Source: Burkholderiales bacterium (lineage in GTDB: Bacteria; Pseudomonadota; Gammaproteobacteria; Burkholderiales; Burkholderiaceae_D). From it: a stretch of DNA of 50,407 bases. The position numbers and the translations under genes are program-made. A model generated the notes under the pieces. That model was not told where the DNA came from, made no database searches, and saw nothing but the letters and a program-made list of their open reading frames with translations. Numbering within the stretch: position 1 is the first letter of the stretch; each line of letters opens with the position of its first letter. Below are positions 1 to 7,627 of the stretch, piece after piece. The stretch covers positions 1 to 50,407 of the forward strand of contig JACQDX010000041.1 of assembly GCA_016200895.1 (NCBI GenBank). Reading direction: 5' to 3'.

Positions 1-86
1 GCGACAAAAAACGCATACAGGCGCACAGGTTCTATGGAAGCATGGGCTTCACAGCATCACATGAAGGCTTCAAATTGCAACTCTAA
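1..86 (+). CDS. GNAT-family N-acetyltransferase, C-terminal end (partial)
   Basis: The frame starting at base 3 is open from the window edge to a TAA at 84-86. It ends with a stretch reading AHRFYGSMGFTASHEGFKLQL less its last residue, followed by Leu. The pattern A-HRFY-x3-GF is the typical last helix and strand of GNAT acetyltransferases, which move an acetyl group from acetyl-CoA to an amine. Only 27 codons are visible, so the substrate cannot be inferred. It lies 62 bases upstream of acnD on the same strand and could be co-transcribed with it. The family call rests on this short tail alone. Confidence 0.6.
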   Translation, partial: DKKRIQAHRFYGSMGFTASHEGFKLQL

Positions 87-148
87 ATTGTTCCGATTTG
101 TTCTGCATTGCCCTGAATACCGAATACTAATATTGAAAATAGCGAGCC

Positions 149-2743
149 ATGAATACTCAATTCCGCAAGCATCTACCCGGCACTACTCTGGATTATTTTG
201 ATACACGTGAAGCAGTAAATGCCATCGTGGCGGGAGCTTATGACAAGCTGCCGTACACCTCACGCGTACTGGCAGAAAACCTGGTGCGCCGCTGTGACCC
301 GGCTACGCTGACTGATTCTCTCCGCCAGTTCATAGAACGCAAGCGTGATCTGGATTTCCCCTGGTTTCCGGCTCGTGTGGTTTGTCATGACATCCTCGGT
401 CAGACAGCGCTGGTGGACCTGGCCGGCTTGCGCGATGCGATTGCCCTGCAAGGCGGCGACCCTGCATTGGTCAATCCGGTAGTGCCTACCCAACTGGTGG
501 TGGATCATTCGCTGGCGGTTGAATGCGGTGGTTTTGACCCGGATGCTTTCGACAAGAACCGCGCGATTGAAGACAGGCGCAATGAAGATCGTTTTGACTT
601 CATCAACTGGACCAAGAAGGCATTCAAGAACGTTGATGTAATCCCGCCTGGCAATGGCATCTTGCACCAGATCAATCTGGAACGTATGTCGCCTGTAGTG
701 CAAGTCACCGATGGCGTGGCTTATCCTGATACCCTGGTCGGTACTGACAGCCATACCCCTATGGTGGATGCGCTGGGTGTGATCGCGATTGGTGTTGGTG
801 GCCTGGAAGCTGAAAGTGTCATGTTGGGCCGTGCATCGTGGATGCGTTTGCCAGATATCATCGGCGTCGAACTGACAGGAAAACCGCAGGAGGGTATTAC
901 GGCTACAGACACGGTGTTGGCTCTGACGGAGTTCTTGCGCAATCAAAAAGTCGTCTCGTCTTATCTCGAATTTTATGGCGAAGGTGCAGCCCACCTGACA
1001 CTGGGTGACCGCGCAACGATTTCCAACATGGCACCGGAATTTGGTTCCACAGCTGCGATGTTTTATATCGATGAACAAACCATCAAATACCTGAAACTGA
1101 CAGGTCGTGATGATGAACTCGTCAAACTGGTAGAAACCTATGCCAAAGAAACTGGCCTGTGGGCAGATACCCTGAAAAATGCTGAATATGAACGCGTATT
1201 GAAGTTTGATCTGTCTTCTGTTGTCCGCAATATCGCTGGGCCATCGAATCCGCACAAGCGTGTTCCAACATCAGAACTGGCAGCGCGTGGCATCAGCGGT
1301 ACTGTCGAAAATGAACCTGGCCTGATGCCGGACGGCGCTGTTATCATTGCCGCCATCACCAGCTGCACCAATACCAATAATCCACGCAATATGGTGGCTG
1401 CCGGTTTGCTGGCCCGTAATGCCAACAAGCTGGGCCTGACACGCAAGCCCTGGGTCAAGAGTTCACTGGCCCCTGGTTCCAAGGCTGTGACCCTGTACCT
1501 GGAAGAAGCCAATCTCATGCCTGAATTGGAGCAACTGGGTTTTGGCGTGGTGGCTTATGCCTGCACATCCTGCAATGGTATGTCGGGTGCGCTAGACCCT
1601 GTCATCCAGAAAGAAATCATAGACCGTGATCTGTATGCAACGGCTGTGTTGTCAGGTAATCGCAATTTTGATGGCCGTATCCACCCGTATGCGCAACAAG
1701 CCTTCCTGGCTTCGCCACCGCTGGTAGTTGCTTATGCCATCGCGGGCACCATACGTTTTGATATCGAGAAAGATGTGCTGGGTCTGGATGCATCTGGCAA
1801 TCCGGTGACCTTGAAAGATATCTGGCCAACAGATGCAGAGATTGATGCCGTGGTGGCTGCCAGCGTCAAGCCTGAGCAATTCCGCAAGGTCTATATCCCC
1901 ATGTTTGCCAAACAGGCTGATGATGGTGAAAAAGTCAGCCCCCTGTATGACTGGCGTCCACAGACTACCTATATCCGCCGTCCACCGTATTGGGAAGGCG
2001 CACTGGCAGGGGCTCGCAACATGAAGGGCATGCGTGCGCTGGCGGTATTGGGCGATAACATCACGACTGACCACTTGTCACCATCGAATGCCATCATGCT
2101 CGACAGCGCTGCTGGCGAATACCTCGCCAAGATGGGTTTGCCGGAAGAAGATTTCAATTCTTACGCGACCCACCGCGGTGACCATTTGACGGCGCAACGT
2201 GCGACTTTCGCCAACCCGACACTGAAGAATGAAATGGTTGTTGTCGATGACAAGGTCAAGGCAGGTTCACTGGCACGCATAGAACCAGAAGGCAAAATCA
2301 CCCGCATGTGGGAAGCCATAGAAACCTATATGGAACGCAAGCAGCCTTTGATCGTGATTGCCGGTGCCGATTATGGCCAGGGCTCATCACGTGATTGGGC
2401 GGCCAAAGGTGTACGCCTGGCTGGGGTCGAAGTGATTGTTGCCGAAGGCTTTGAGCGTATTCATAGAACCAACCTGGTTGGCATGGGTGTCTTGCCGCTG
2501 GAGTTTTTGCCGGGCGTGAACCGCCTGACCCTGAACATCGATGGTACAGAAACCTTTGATGTCATCGGTGAGCGCATGCCACGTGCAACGCTGACCCTGA
2601 TCATCAACCGCAAGAATGGCGAAACGGCGGCAGTGCCCGTGATGTGCCGCCTGGATACTGCAGAAGAAGTGTCGATTTATGAAGCCGGTGGCGTCTTGCA
2701 GCGCTTTGCGCAAGACTTCCTGGAGTCTGTCAAGGCTGCGTAA
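149..2743 (+). CDS. acnD: 2-methylcitrate dehydratase, Fe/S-dependent (AcnD)
   Basis: This 864-residue aconitase-family protein carries out the dehydration step of the 2-methylcitrate cycle that oxidises propionyl-CoA. AcnD makes a 2-methylaconitate isomer that PrpF must isomerise, and the two replace PrpD in many proteobacteria. The three cysteine ligands of the 4Fe-4S cluster are visible as SCTNT (Cys406) and CTSC (Cys472 and Cys475). The C-terminal swivel domain has the GADYGQGSSRDWAA signature near residues 740-755. Length is normal for AcnD. The ATG at 149 has only a weak purine stretch (AGCGAG) before it. prpF follows 102 bases downstream on the same strand, which separates this gene from an ordinary aconitase A. 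Confidence 0.96.
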   Translation: MNTQFRKHLPGTTLDYFDTREAVNAIVAGAYDKLPYTSRVLAENLVRRCDPATLTDSLRQFIERKRDLDFPWFPARVVCHDILGQTALVDLAGLRDAIALQGGDPALVNPVVPTQLVVDHSLAVECGGFDPDAFDKNRAIEDRRNEDRFDFINWTKKAFKNVDVIPPGNGILHQINLERMSPVVQVTDGVAYPDTLVGTDSHTPMVDALGVIAIGVGGLEAESVMLGRASWMRLPDIIGVELTGKPQEGITATDTVLALTEFLRNQKVVSSYLEFYGEGAAHLTLGDRATISNMAPEFGSTAAMFYIDEQTIKYLKLTGRDDELVKLVETYAKETGLWADTLKNAEYERVLKFDLSSVVRNIAGPSNPHKRVPTSELAARGISGTVENEPGLMPDGAVIIAAITSCTNTNNPRNMVAAGLLARNANKLGLTRKPWVKSSLAPGSKAVTLYLEEANLMPELEQLGFGVVAYACTSCNGMSGALDPVIQKEIIDRDLYATAVLSGNRNFDGRIHPYAQQAFLASPPLVVAYAIAGTIRFDIEKDVLGLDASGNPVTLKDIWPTDAEIDAVVAASVKPEQFRKVYIPMFAKQADDGEKVSPLYDWRPQTTYIRRPPYWEGALAGARNMKGMRALAVLGDNITTDHLSPSNAIMLDSAAGEYLAKMGLPEEDFNSYATHRGDHLTAQRATFANPTLKNEMVVVDDKVKAGSLARIEPEGKITRMWEAIETYMERKQPLIVIAGADYGQGSSRDWAAKGVRLAGVEVIVAEGFERIHRTNLVGMGVLPLEFLPGVNRLTLNIDGTETFDVIGERMPRATLTLIINRKNGETAAVPVMCRLDTAEEVSIYEAGGVLQRFAQDFLESVKAA

Positions 2744-2800
2744 GTTTCATGAGATATATTTCCAGTGCTTTTCATGATTGAAGAGTGCTGGATTTGATCA

Positions 2801-2838
2801 GAATTTTAAAAAGAAATTTTAAAGAGAAATTTTAAAGA
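2801..2838 (+). repeat. 13-bp tandem repeat before prpF
   Basis: Two perfect tandem copies of GAAATTTTAAAGA (2813-2825 and 2826-2838) are preceded by a degenerate 12-base copy (2801-2812). The array ends seven bases before the prpF start codon, and its last purines (AGAGAAG) also serve as the Shine-Dalgarno region. Each unit therefore carries a possible ribosome-binding purine tract in A/T-rich, probably unstructured RNA. A change in copy number could alter prpF translation; this is inference. Confidence 0.8.
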
Positions 2839-2845
2839 GAAGCAC

Positions 2846-4030
2846 ATGGCCCACCTTCCACAGATCAAAATCCCGGCAACCTATATGCGCGGCGGCACCA
2901 GCAAAGGTGTATTTTTTCGCCTGCAGGATTTGCCTGTGATTGCACAAAAACCAGGTGCTGCACGTGATGCCTTGTTACTGCGCGTGATCGGCAGCCCAGA
3001 TCCGTATGGCAAGCAGATCGATGGAATGGGTGGCGCTACTTCCAGTACCAGCAAGACTGTCATCCTGTCAAAAAGCAGCAAGCCAGATCATGATGTTGAT
3101 TACCTGTTTGGCCAGGTGGCTATAGACAAGGCATTTGTAGACTGGAGCGGCAATTGCGGCAACCTGTCTGCCGCAGTTGGTGCCTTTGCCATCAGCGCTG
3201 GTCTGATTGATGCTGAACGCGTGCCGCAGAACGGCATGGCAACCATACGCGTCTGGCAAGCAAATATCAGCAAGACCATCATTGCCCATGTACCAATGAG
3301 TGATGGGGCAGTGCAGGAAACTGGTGATTTTGAACTTGATGGCGTGACTTTTCCGGCAGCAGAAGTACAGCTTGAATTCTTGGACCCGGCAGCCGATGAA
3401 GAGGGTGCCGGCGGCTCCATGTTCCCGACTGGTAATCTGGTCGATGATCTGGACGTGCCAGGTGTCGGTACGTTGAAGGCGACCATGATCAATGCCGGTA
3501 TACCCACCATCTTCATCAATGCCGATGCCATAGGCTATACCGGCACAGAATTGCAGGATGCCATCAACGGTGATACCAAGGCTCTTGCCATGTTCGAAAC
3601 CATACGCACCTACGGTGCACTACGCATGGGATTGATCAAGGATATCAGCGAAGCCGCGCAACGCCAGCACACGCCCAAGGTAGCCTTCGTTGCCAAGCCA
3701 ACTGACTATACGTCGTCCAGTGGCAAGCAAGTCCAGGCAGCGGACATCGATTTGCTGGTACGCGCCCTGTCCATGGGTAAGTTGCACCACGCGATGATGG
3801 GCACGGCAGCCGTAGCAATTGGTACTGCGGCAGCGATTCCGGGCACTCTCGTGAATCTGGCTGCTGGCGGTGGTTCACGTACTGCAGTGCGTTTTGGCCA
3901 CCCATCCGGCACTTTGCGGGTAGGGGCAGAAGCGACGCAAGTCAACGGTGAATGGAGTGTCACCAAGGCCATCATGAGCCGCAGTGCACGTGTGCTCATG
4001 GAAGGCTGGGTACGCATCCCGCCAACTTAG
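2846..4030 (+). CDS. prpF: 2-methylaconitate cis-trans isomerase PrpF
   Basis: PrpF (394 residues) isomerises the product of AcnD to cis-2-methylaconitate, the substrate for rehydration in the methylcitrate cycle. The N-terminus PATYMRGGTSKGVFF is characteristic of the family. Lys70 (in SSTSKTVIL) and Cys104 (in SGNCGNLS) lie 34 residues apart, the spacing I recall for the catalytic Lys/Cys pair of characterised PrpF; that match is from memory. The fold is two similar halves of the diaminopimelate-epimerase type. The gene lies in a probable acnD-prpF operon. Its stop codon is followed after two bases by structured repeat R1, which separates it from prpE. Confidence 0.96.
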   Translation: MAHLPQIKIPATYMRGGTSKGVFFRLQDLPVIAQKPGAARDALLLRVIGSPDPYGKQIDGMGGATSSTSKTVILSKSSKPDHDVDYLFGQVAIDKAFVDWSGNCGNLSAAVGAFAISAGLIDAERVPQNGMATIRVWQANISKTIIAHVPMSDGAVQETGDFELDGVTFPAAEVQLEFLDPAADEEGAGGSMFPTGNLVDDLDVPGVGTLKATMINAGIPTIFINADAIGYTGTELQDAINGDTKALAMFETIRTYGALRMGLIKDISEAAQRQHTPKVAFVAKPTDYTSSSGKQVQAADIDLLVRALSMGKLHHAMMGTAAVAIGTAAAIPGTLVNLAAGGGSRTAVRFGHPSGTLRVGAEATQVNGEWSVTKAIMSRSARVLMEGWVRIPPT

Positions 4031-4032
4031 GA

Positions 4033-4218
4033 CTTGCGCAAAACCGCCCCAAAGCGTTGCAGCTTCCGCATTTGCCAAGACCTTGTACTAAAGTACTGTC
4101 TTCGTCGCTACGGTGCAGTCGGGGTTTCAGACAATATATTGTCTGCCGACGTAACGAACATCCCTTGCATGGGATGTTTACTAAAAGGGATACCCTTGTC
4201 GGGACAATTTTGCGCAAG
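4033..4218 (+). repeat. Structured repeat family R1, copy 1
   Basis: This is a non-coding element of about 186 bp closed by CTTGCGCAAAA (4033-4043) pairing with TTTTGCGCAAG (4208-4218). Inside are a 12-base hairpin GTACTAAAGTAC (4085-4096), a perfect 18-base palindrome CAGACAATATATTGTCTG (4128-4145), and a hairpin with stem AACATCCC/GGGATGTT and loop TTGCAT (4157-4178). It matches the elements at 7362-7557 (opposite orientation) and 41947-42129 (same orientation). It starts two bases after the prpF stop and lies in the prpF-prpE gap, so any prpF-prpE read-through RNA would carry it. It has no T-tract, so it is not a standard intrinsic terminator. Confidence 0.9.
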
Positions 4219-4372
4219 CCCTATTTAAAAAATCAGATTTTGAATTGTAATAGTTTTATGCGCCGCGAGGTGCAGGCAAGCTCACGCGCCAGCGCCGTTG
4301 TTCAAGAATAAAAATAAGCTGACGGCGTTGTCGCGACAGGTAATAACATTTTGCGAAAAACCAGGAGACAGC

Positions 4373-6262
4373 ATGACTTACGCAGCGTTTTATCAGGAAT
4401 CGATACAAGACCCACAAGGGTTCTGGGCCAAAGAAGCGCAATTAATAGACTGGCACAAGCCTTATGATCAGGTGCTTGATCACAGCAAGCCGCCGTTTGC
4501 GAAATGGTATGTCGGTGGTGAAACCAATCTCTGCCATAATGCCGTCGATCGCTGGCTGGCTACCCAGGCAGACCAGCCTGCGCTGATCGCGATTTCTACC
4601 GAAACCAATACCGAAAAAACCTATAGCTTTGCCGAACTGCACGCAGAAGTGCAGCGCATGGCGGCCATCATGCTGGGCTTGGGAGTGAAGCAGGGCGACA
4701 GGGTATTGATCTACATGCCCATGATCGCCGAAGCCGCCTTTGCCATGCTCGCCTGCGCCCGCATAGGTGCCGTGCATTCTGTGGTGTTTGGTGGTTTTGC
4801 TTCAAAGAGCCTGGGCACGCGTATTGATGATGCCAAGCCCATGCTGGTGGTGTCGGCTGATGCGGGCATGCGTGGCGGCAAGGCTGTACCTTATAAGCCC
4901 TTGCTGGATGAGGCCTTGGGCCTGGCTGAGCACAAGCCCGCGCATGTCTTGCTGGTGGACCGGGGCCTCGACGAAATGAAGTTGATCGCAGGGCGTGATG
5001 TTGATTATGCAACTGCAAGAGCGCAACATCTGGATGCACAAGTACCGGTGACCTGGCTGGAATCAAATGCCATGTCCTATGTCTTGTATACCTCAGGCAC
5101 GACTGGCAAGCCCAAAGGCGTGCAGCGCGATGTCGGTGGTTATGCGGTCGCACTGGCGTCATCGATGAAGCATATTTTCTGCGGCAAGCCGGGTGAAACC
5201 TATTTTGCGACATCGGATATAGGCTGGGTGGTAGGGCATTCGTATATCGTGTATGGTCCTTTGATTGCCGGGATGGCCACCATCATGTATGAAGGCACGC
5301 CAATAAGGCCAGATGCAGGCATCTGGTGGAGCATCGTCGAAAAATATAAGGTCACGCGCATGTTCTCGGCACCGACAGCCGTGCGTGTCCTGAAAAAGCA
5401 TCCGTCTGAGCTGATGCGCAAATATGATTTGTCATCACTCAAGGCCCTGTATCTGGCAGGCGAGCCACTCGATGAAACCACCTCCAGCTGGATAGCAACT
5501 GAGTTAGGCGTATCCATCATCGATAATTACTGGCAGACAGAAACCGGCTGGCCTATCCTGACTGTGGCACGTGGTGTTGAGCAGACTGCTACCCGTCTGG
5601 GCAGCCCAGGTATCGCCATGTATGGCTATGACGTGCGCATCATCAATGAAAACACGGGTGCAGAATGTGCAGCCAATGAAAAAGGCGTGGTTGCGATCAA
5701 AGGGCCATTGCCGCCAGGTTGCCTGCAAACCGTGTATGGCGACGACCAGCGCTTTGTGAATACTTACTGGTCCAATTTTTCTCATGATCAATTGTATTCG
5801 ACCTTTGACTGGGGCATCAGGGATGCTGATGGCTATTACTTCATTCTGGGCCGCACTGATGATGTCATCAATGTTGCAGGACACAGGCTGGGTACGCGTG
5901 AGATAGAAGAAAGCATCTCTAGCCATCCGCAAATTTCTGAAGTAGCCGTAGTGGGTGTTGAAGACAAGCTCAAAGGTCAGGTGGCAGTTGCGTTTGCCAT
6001 ACTCAAAAATCCTGAACTTGCTGAAACACTGGAGCAAAAGCGAGCATTGGAGGCAGAGGTAATGAGTGTGGTTGACAAGCAGCTAGGGGCAGTTGCAAGA
6101 CCGTCACGTGTGCATTTTGTCAGCATGCTGCCGAAAACCCGCTCCGGTAAATTACTGCGTCGTTCGATACAGGCGATCTGCGAGGGGCGTGAAGCAGGGG
6201 ATTTGACGACTATCGAAGATCCATCTTCCTTGCAGCAAATCCAGACGGCAGTGACTGCATGA
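4373..6262 (+). CDS. prpE: Propionyl-CoA synthetase PrpE
   Basis: PrpE activates propionate to propionyl-CoA through an acyl-adenylate, feeding the methylcitrate cycle. The 629-residue product has the ACAS N-terminal domain (YAAFYQESIQDPQGFW), the P-loop-like core YTSGTTGKPKG (239-249), the QTETGWP motif, the hinge GRTDDVINVAGHRLGT, and the C-terminal lysine in TRSGKLLRRS (Lys593), which is the acetylation-controlled catalytic lysine in this family. The ATG at 4373 was chosen over an in-frame start at 4298 because AGGAGA sits just upstream at 4363-4368. Acetyl-CoA synthetase is the alternative, but length and the prp context favour PrpE. A bidirectional terminator follows. Confidence 0.95.
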   Translation: MTYAAFYQESIQDPQGFWAKEAQLIDWHKPYDQVLDHSKPPFAKWYVGGETNLCHNAVDRWLATQADQPALIAISTETNTEKTYSFAELHAEVQRMAAIMLGLGVKQGDRVLIYMPMIAEAAFAMLACARIGAVHSVVFGGFASKSLGTRIDDAKPMLVVSADAGMRGGKAVPYKPLLDEALGLAEHKPAHVLLVDRGLDEMKLIAGRDVDYATARAQHLDAQVPVTWLESNAMSYVLYTSGTTGKPKGVQRDVGGYAVALASSMKHIFCGKPGETYFATSDIGWVVGHSYIVYGPLIAGMATIMYEGTPIRPDAGIWWSIVEKYKVTRMFSAPTAVRVLKKHPSELMRKYDLSSLKALYLAGEPLDETTSSWIATELGVSIIDNYWQTETGWPILTVARGVEQTATRLGSPGIAMYGYDVRIINENTGAECAANEKGVVAIKGPLPPGCLQTVYGDDQRFVNTYWSNFSHDQLYSTFDWGIRDADGYYFILGRTDDVINVAGHRLGTREIEESISSHPQISEVAVVGVEDKLKGQVAVAFAILKNPELAETLEQKRALEAEVMSVVDKQLGAVARPSRVHFVSMLPKTRSGKLLRRSIQAICEGREAGDLTTIEDPSSLQQIQTAVTA

Positions 6263-6285
6263 ACATTTCGAAATTGGTAAGCTAA

Positions 6286-6317
6286 AAAACAAAGGGAGCA
6301 TTTGCTCCCTTTGTTTT
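6286..6317. terminator. Bidirectional intrinsic terminator, prpE / HDOD gene
   Basis: A 13-bp stem, AACAAAGGGAGCA with TGCTCCCTTTGTT, has a two-base loop and A-runs on the left and T-runs on the right. It therefore works in both directions. It lies between the convergent ends of prpE (6262) and the HDOD gene (6352). Confidence 0.9.
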
Positions 6318-6351
6318 GATGAGTGAGGATCAGAGCGAATTTAAAGCGTGC

Positions 6352-7236
6352 TTATAATTGAAGCGCCGCAGCCAGGGTTTTTACTTCCTCTTCAGATTCT
6401 TCCAGGATGCTGTTGAGTGTGCCATCACCTACGACAAAATCGATTTCTGAAGAATACTGTTCTGACTCTTCAGCGTAGGAATGGATGTCCATAGGTGAAT
6501 GTGTAGTCGCCAGTTCATTCGCCAGCAATAGTGTGTCACCTAAAGTTTCTGGTGGCATGGCGCGCAAACCAAACCAAAGAGCCTCGACTGCTTCTACTAC
6601 AGTCTGAGGCAGCATCAGGCTCTTGATGACGGCTGCGCCGATCTGTGACTCGGATGATTCCCGGTCTATGATGGTGTCAGAAAAGGATGGCAAATCATCT
6701 ACGCTGGAATCTGGTGCTGGCTCGTCACGTTCCAGTAAAGAGGGGAATTCATCCACCCGTGACAGCAGATAAAAATTACCCACCTCATGAACGATACCTG
6801 CAAACATGGCTGTATCAGGGTCTAGCTTGGTGATGCGTCTGGCAATGACTTGCGACAAGGCGGCAACCTGGGCAGTGTGTTCCCAGAGCTTATTCGTCAT
6901 TGCCTGCAGTTGTTTGTTCTTGCTGCTACCAGCTAGTTGGCGCACGACCAGCGAAGTAACCACTGCACGCAAGGTGCGAAAGCCCAGCCGGCTGATGGCA
7001 GCCTTGACACTGGTAACATCGTTGCCACGGTTGTAAGCTGCAGAATTGGCAATGGCCACCATGCGGGCGGCCAGAAAGGGCTCATTGAGGACTAACTTTG
7101 TCGCAGTATCAATACTGCAGTTAGGGTCATCCAGCGTTTGTTGCAGCTTCAGGGAAGCCGCTACATTCGTAGGGAAAACCAGCTCCCCCCGTTTGGCTTG
7201 TTCAGCTATGCTGTTGAGCGCATCGATTTTATTCAT
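6352..7236 (-). CDS. HDOD-domain protein
   Basis: The 294-residue product is an HDOD protein, a non-catalytic relative of HD phosphohydrolases used in signalling output. Support comes from the N-terminal helix set LVFPTNVAASLKLQQTL, the pattern EPFLAARMVAIANSAAYN, and AAISRLGFRTLRAVV followed by FAGIVHEVGNFYLL, the usual HDOD succession. No HD metal-binding pair is apparent. I prefer the ATG at 7236 (AAAAGA about nine bases upstream) over an in-frame GTG at 7254 that has no ribosome-binding site. It stands alone, with R1 copy 2 behind its promoter region. Proteins of this type often affect motility or second-messenger signalling; which applies here is unknown. Confidence 0.88.
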   Translation of the reverse strand: MNKIDALNSIAEQAKRGELVFPTNVAASLKLQQTLDDPNCSIDTATKLVLNEPFLAARMVAIANSAAYNRGNDVTSVKAAISRLGFRTLRAVVTSLVVRQLAGSSKNKQLQAMTNKLWEHTAQVAALSQVIARRITKLDPDTAMFAGIVHEVGNFYLLSRVDEFPSLLERDEPAPDSSVDDLPSFSDTIIDRESSESQIGAAVIKSLMLPQTVVEAVEALWFGLRAMPPETLGDTLLLANELATTHSPMDIHSYAEESEQYSSEIDFVVGDGTLNSILEESEEEVKTLAAALQL

Positions 7237-7274
7237 CGCAGGTGTCTTTTGCACAAGTTAAACAAACATTTGGT

Positions 7275-7338
7275 GGATGCAAAACTGCATCCTGCCGGTC
7301 AGCATTTAACTTATTTATCGATTAACAAGTTAAATGCT
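7275..7338. promoter_or_regulatory. Two inverted repeats upstream of the HDOD gene
   Basis: Two hairpins or operators follow each other: GGATGCA/TGCATCC (7275-7292, 4-base spacer), and a 12-bp pair AGCATTTAACTT (7301-7312) / AAGTTAAATGCT (7327-7338) with a 14-base A/T-rich centre. They lie 40-100 bases upstream of the HDOD start and just outside R1 copy 2. They fit operator sites or a leader stem-loop; no protein can be assigned. Confidence 0.55.
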
Positions 7339-7361
7339 GCGCTCTATTTACCAATTCCAGA

Positions 7362-7557
7362 TGGGAGTAACGCAAAATTGTCCCCGCAAGTCTATCGCTT
7401 TAGGAAACCATCCTTGCAAGGGTGGTTCGTTCTGTTGACGGACAACATGTTGTCCGAAACCCCAACTGCACCGTCAGCGACGAAGACTGTACTTTAGTAA
7501 CGAATCTTGCAAAACGCAGGGGCTGCAACGCTTTGGGGCGGTTTTGCGTTACTCCCA
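7362..7557 (-). repeat. Structured repeat family R1, copy 2 (inverted)
   Basis: The reverse complement aligns with copy 1 over its whole length. It is closed by a perfect 16-bp inverted repeat, TGGGAGTAACGCAAAA (7362-7377) with its complement at 7542-7557. The inner 18-base palindrome is CGGACAACATGTTGTCCG (7439-7456), and the second hairpin is AACCATCC/GGGTGGTT with loop TTGCAA (7406-7427). Stem sequences differ from copy 1 but pairing is kept. It lies between the HDOD promoter region and the 3' end of the DUF885 gene (7628). Confidence 0.9.
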
Positions 7558-7627
7558 CATCAGATTTCATTCTGCTTCAGATAGTGATGCAGGTCAATCA
7601 AGCGATGGAAAATAAATCCAAACTCGC

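Noticed and set aside
3952..4311. Open frames across prpF end and R1 copy 1
   Set aside because: They overlap prpF out of frame or run through the structured repeat; the same frames are not kept in the other R1 copies.
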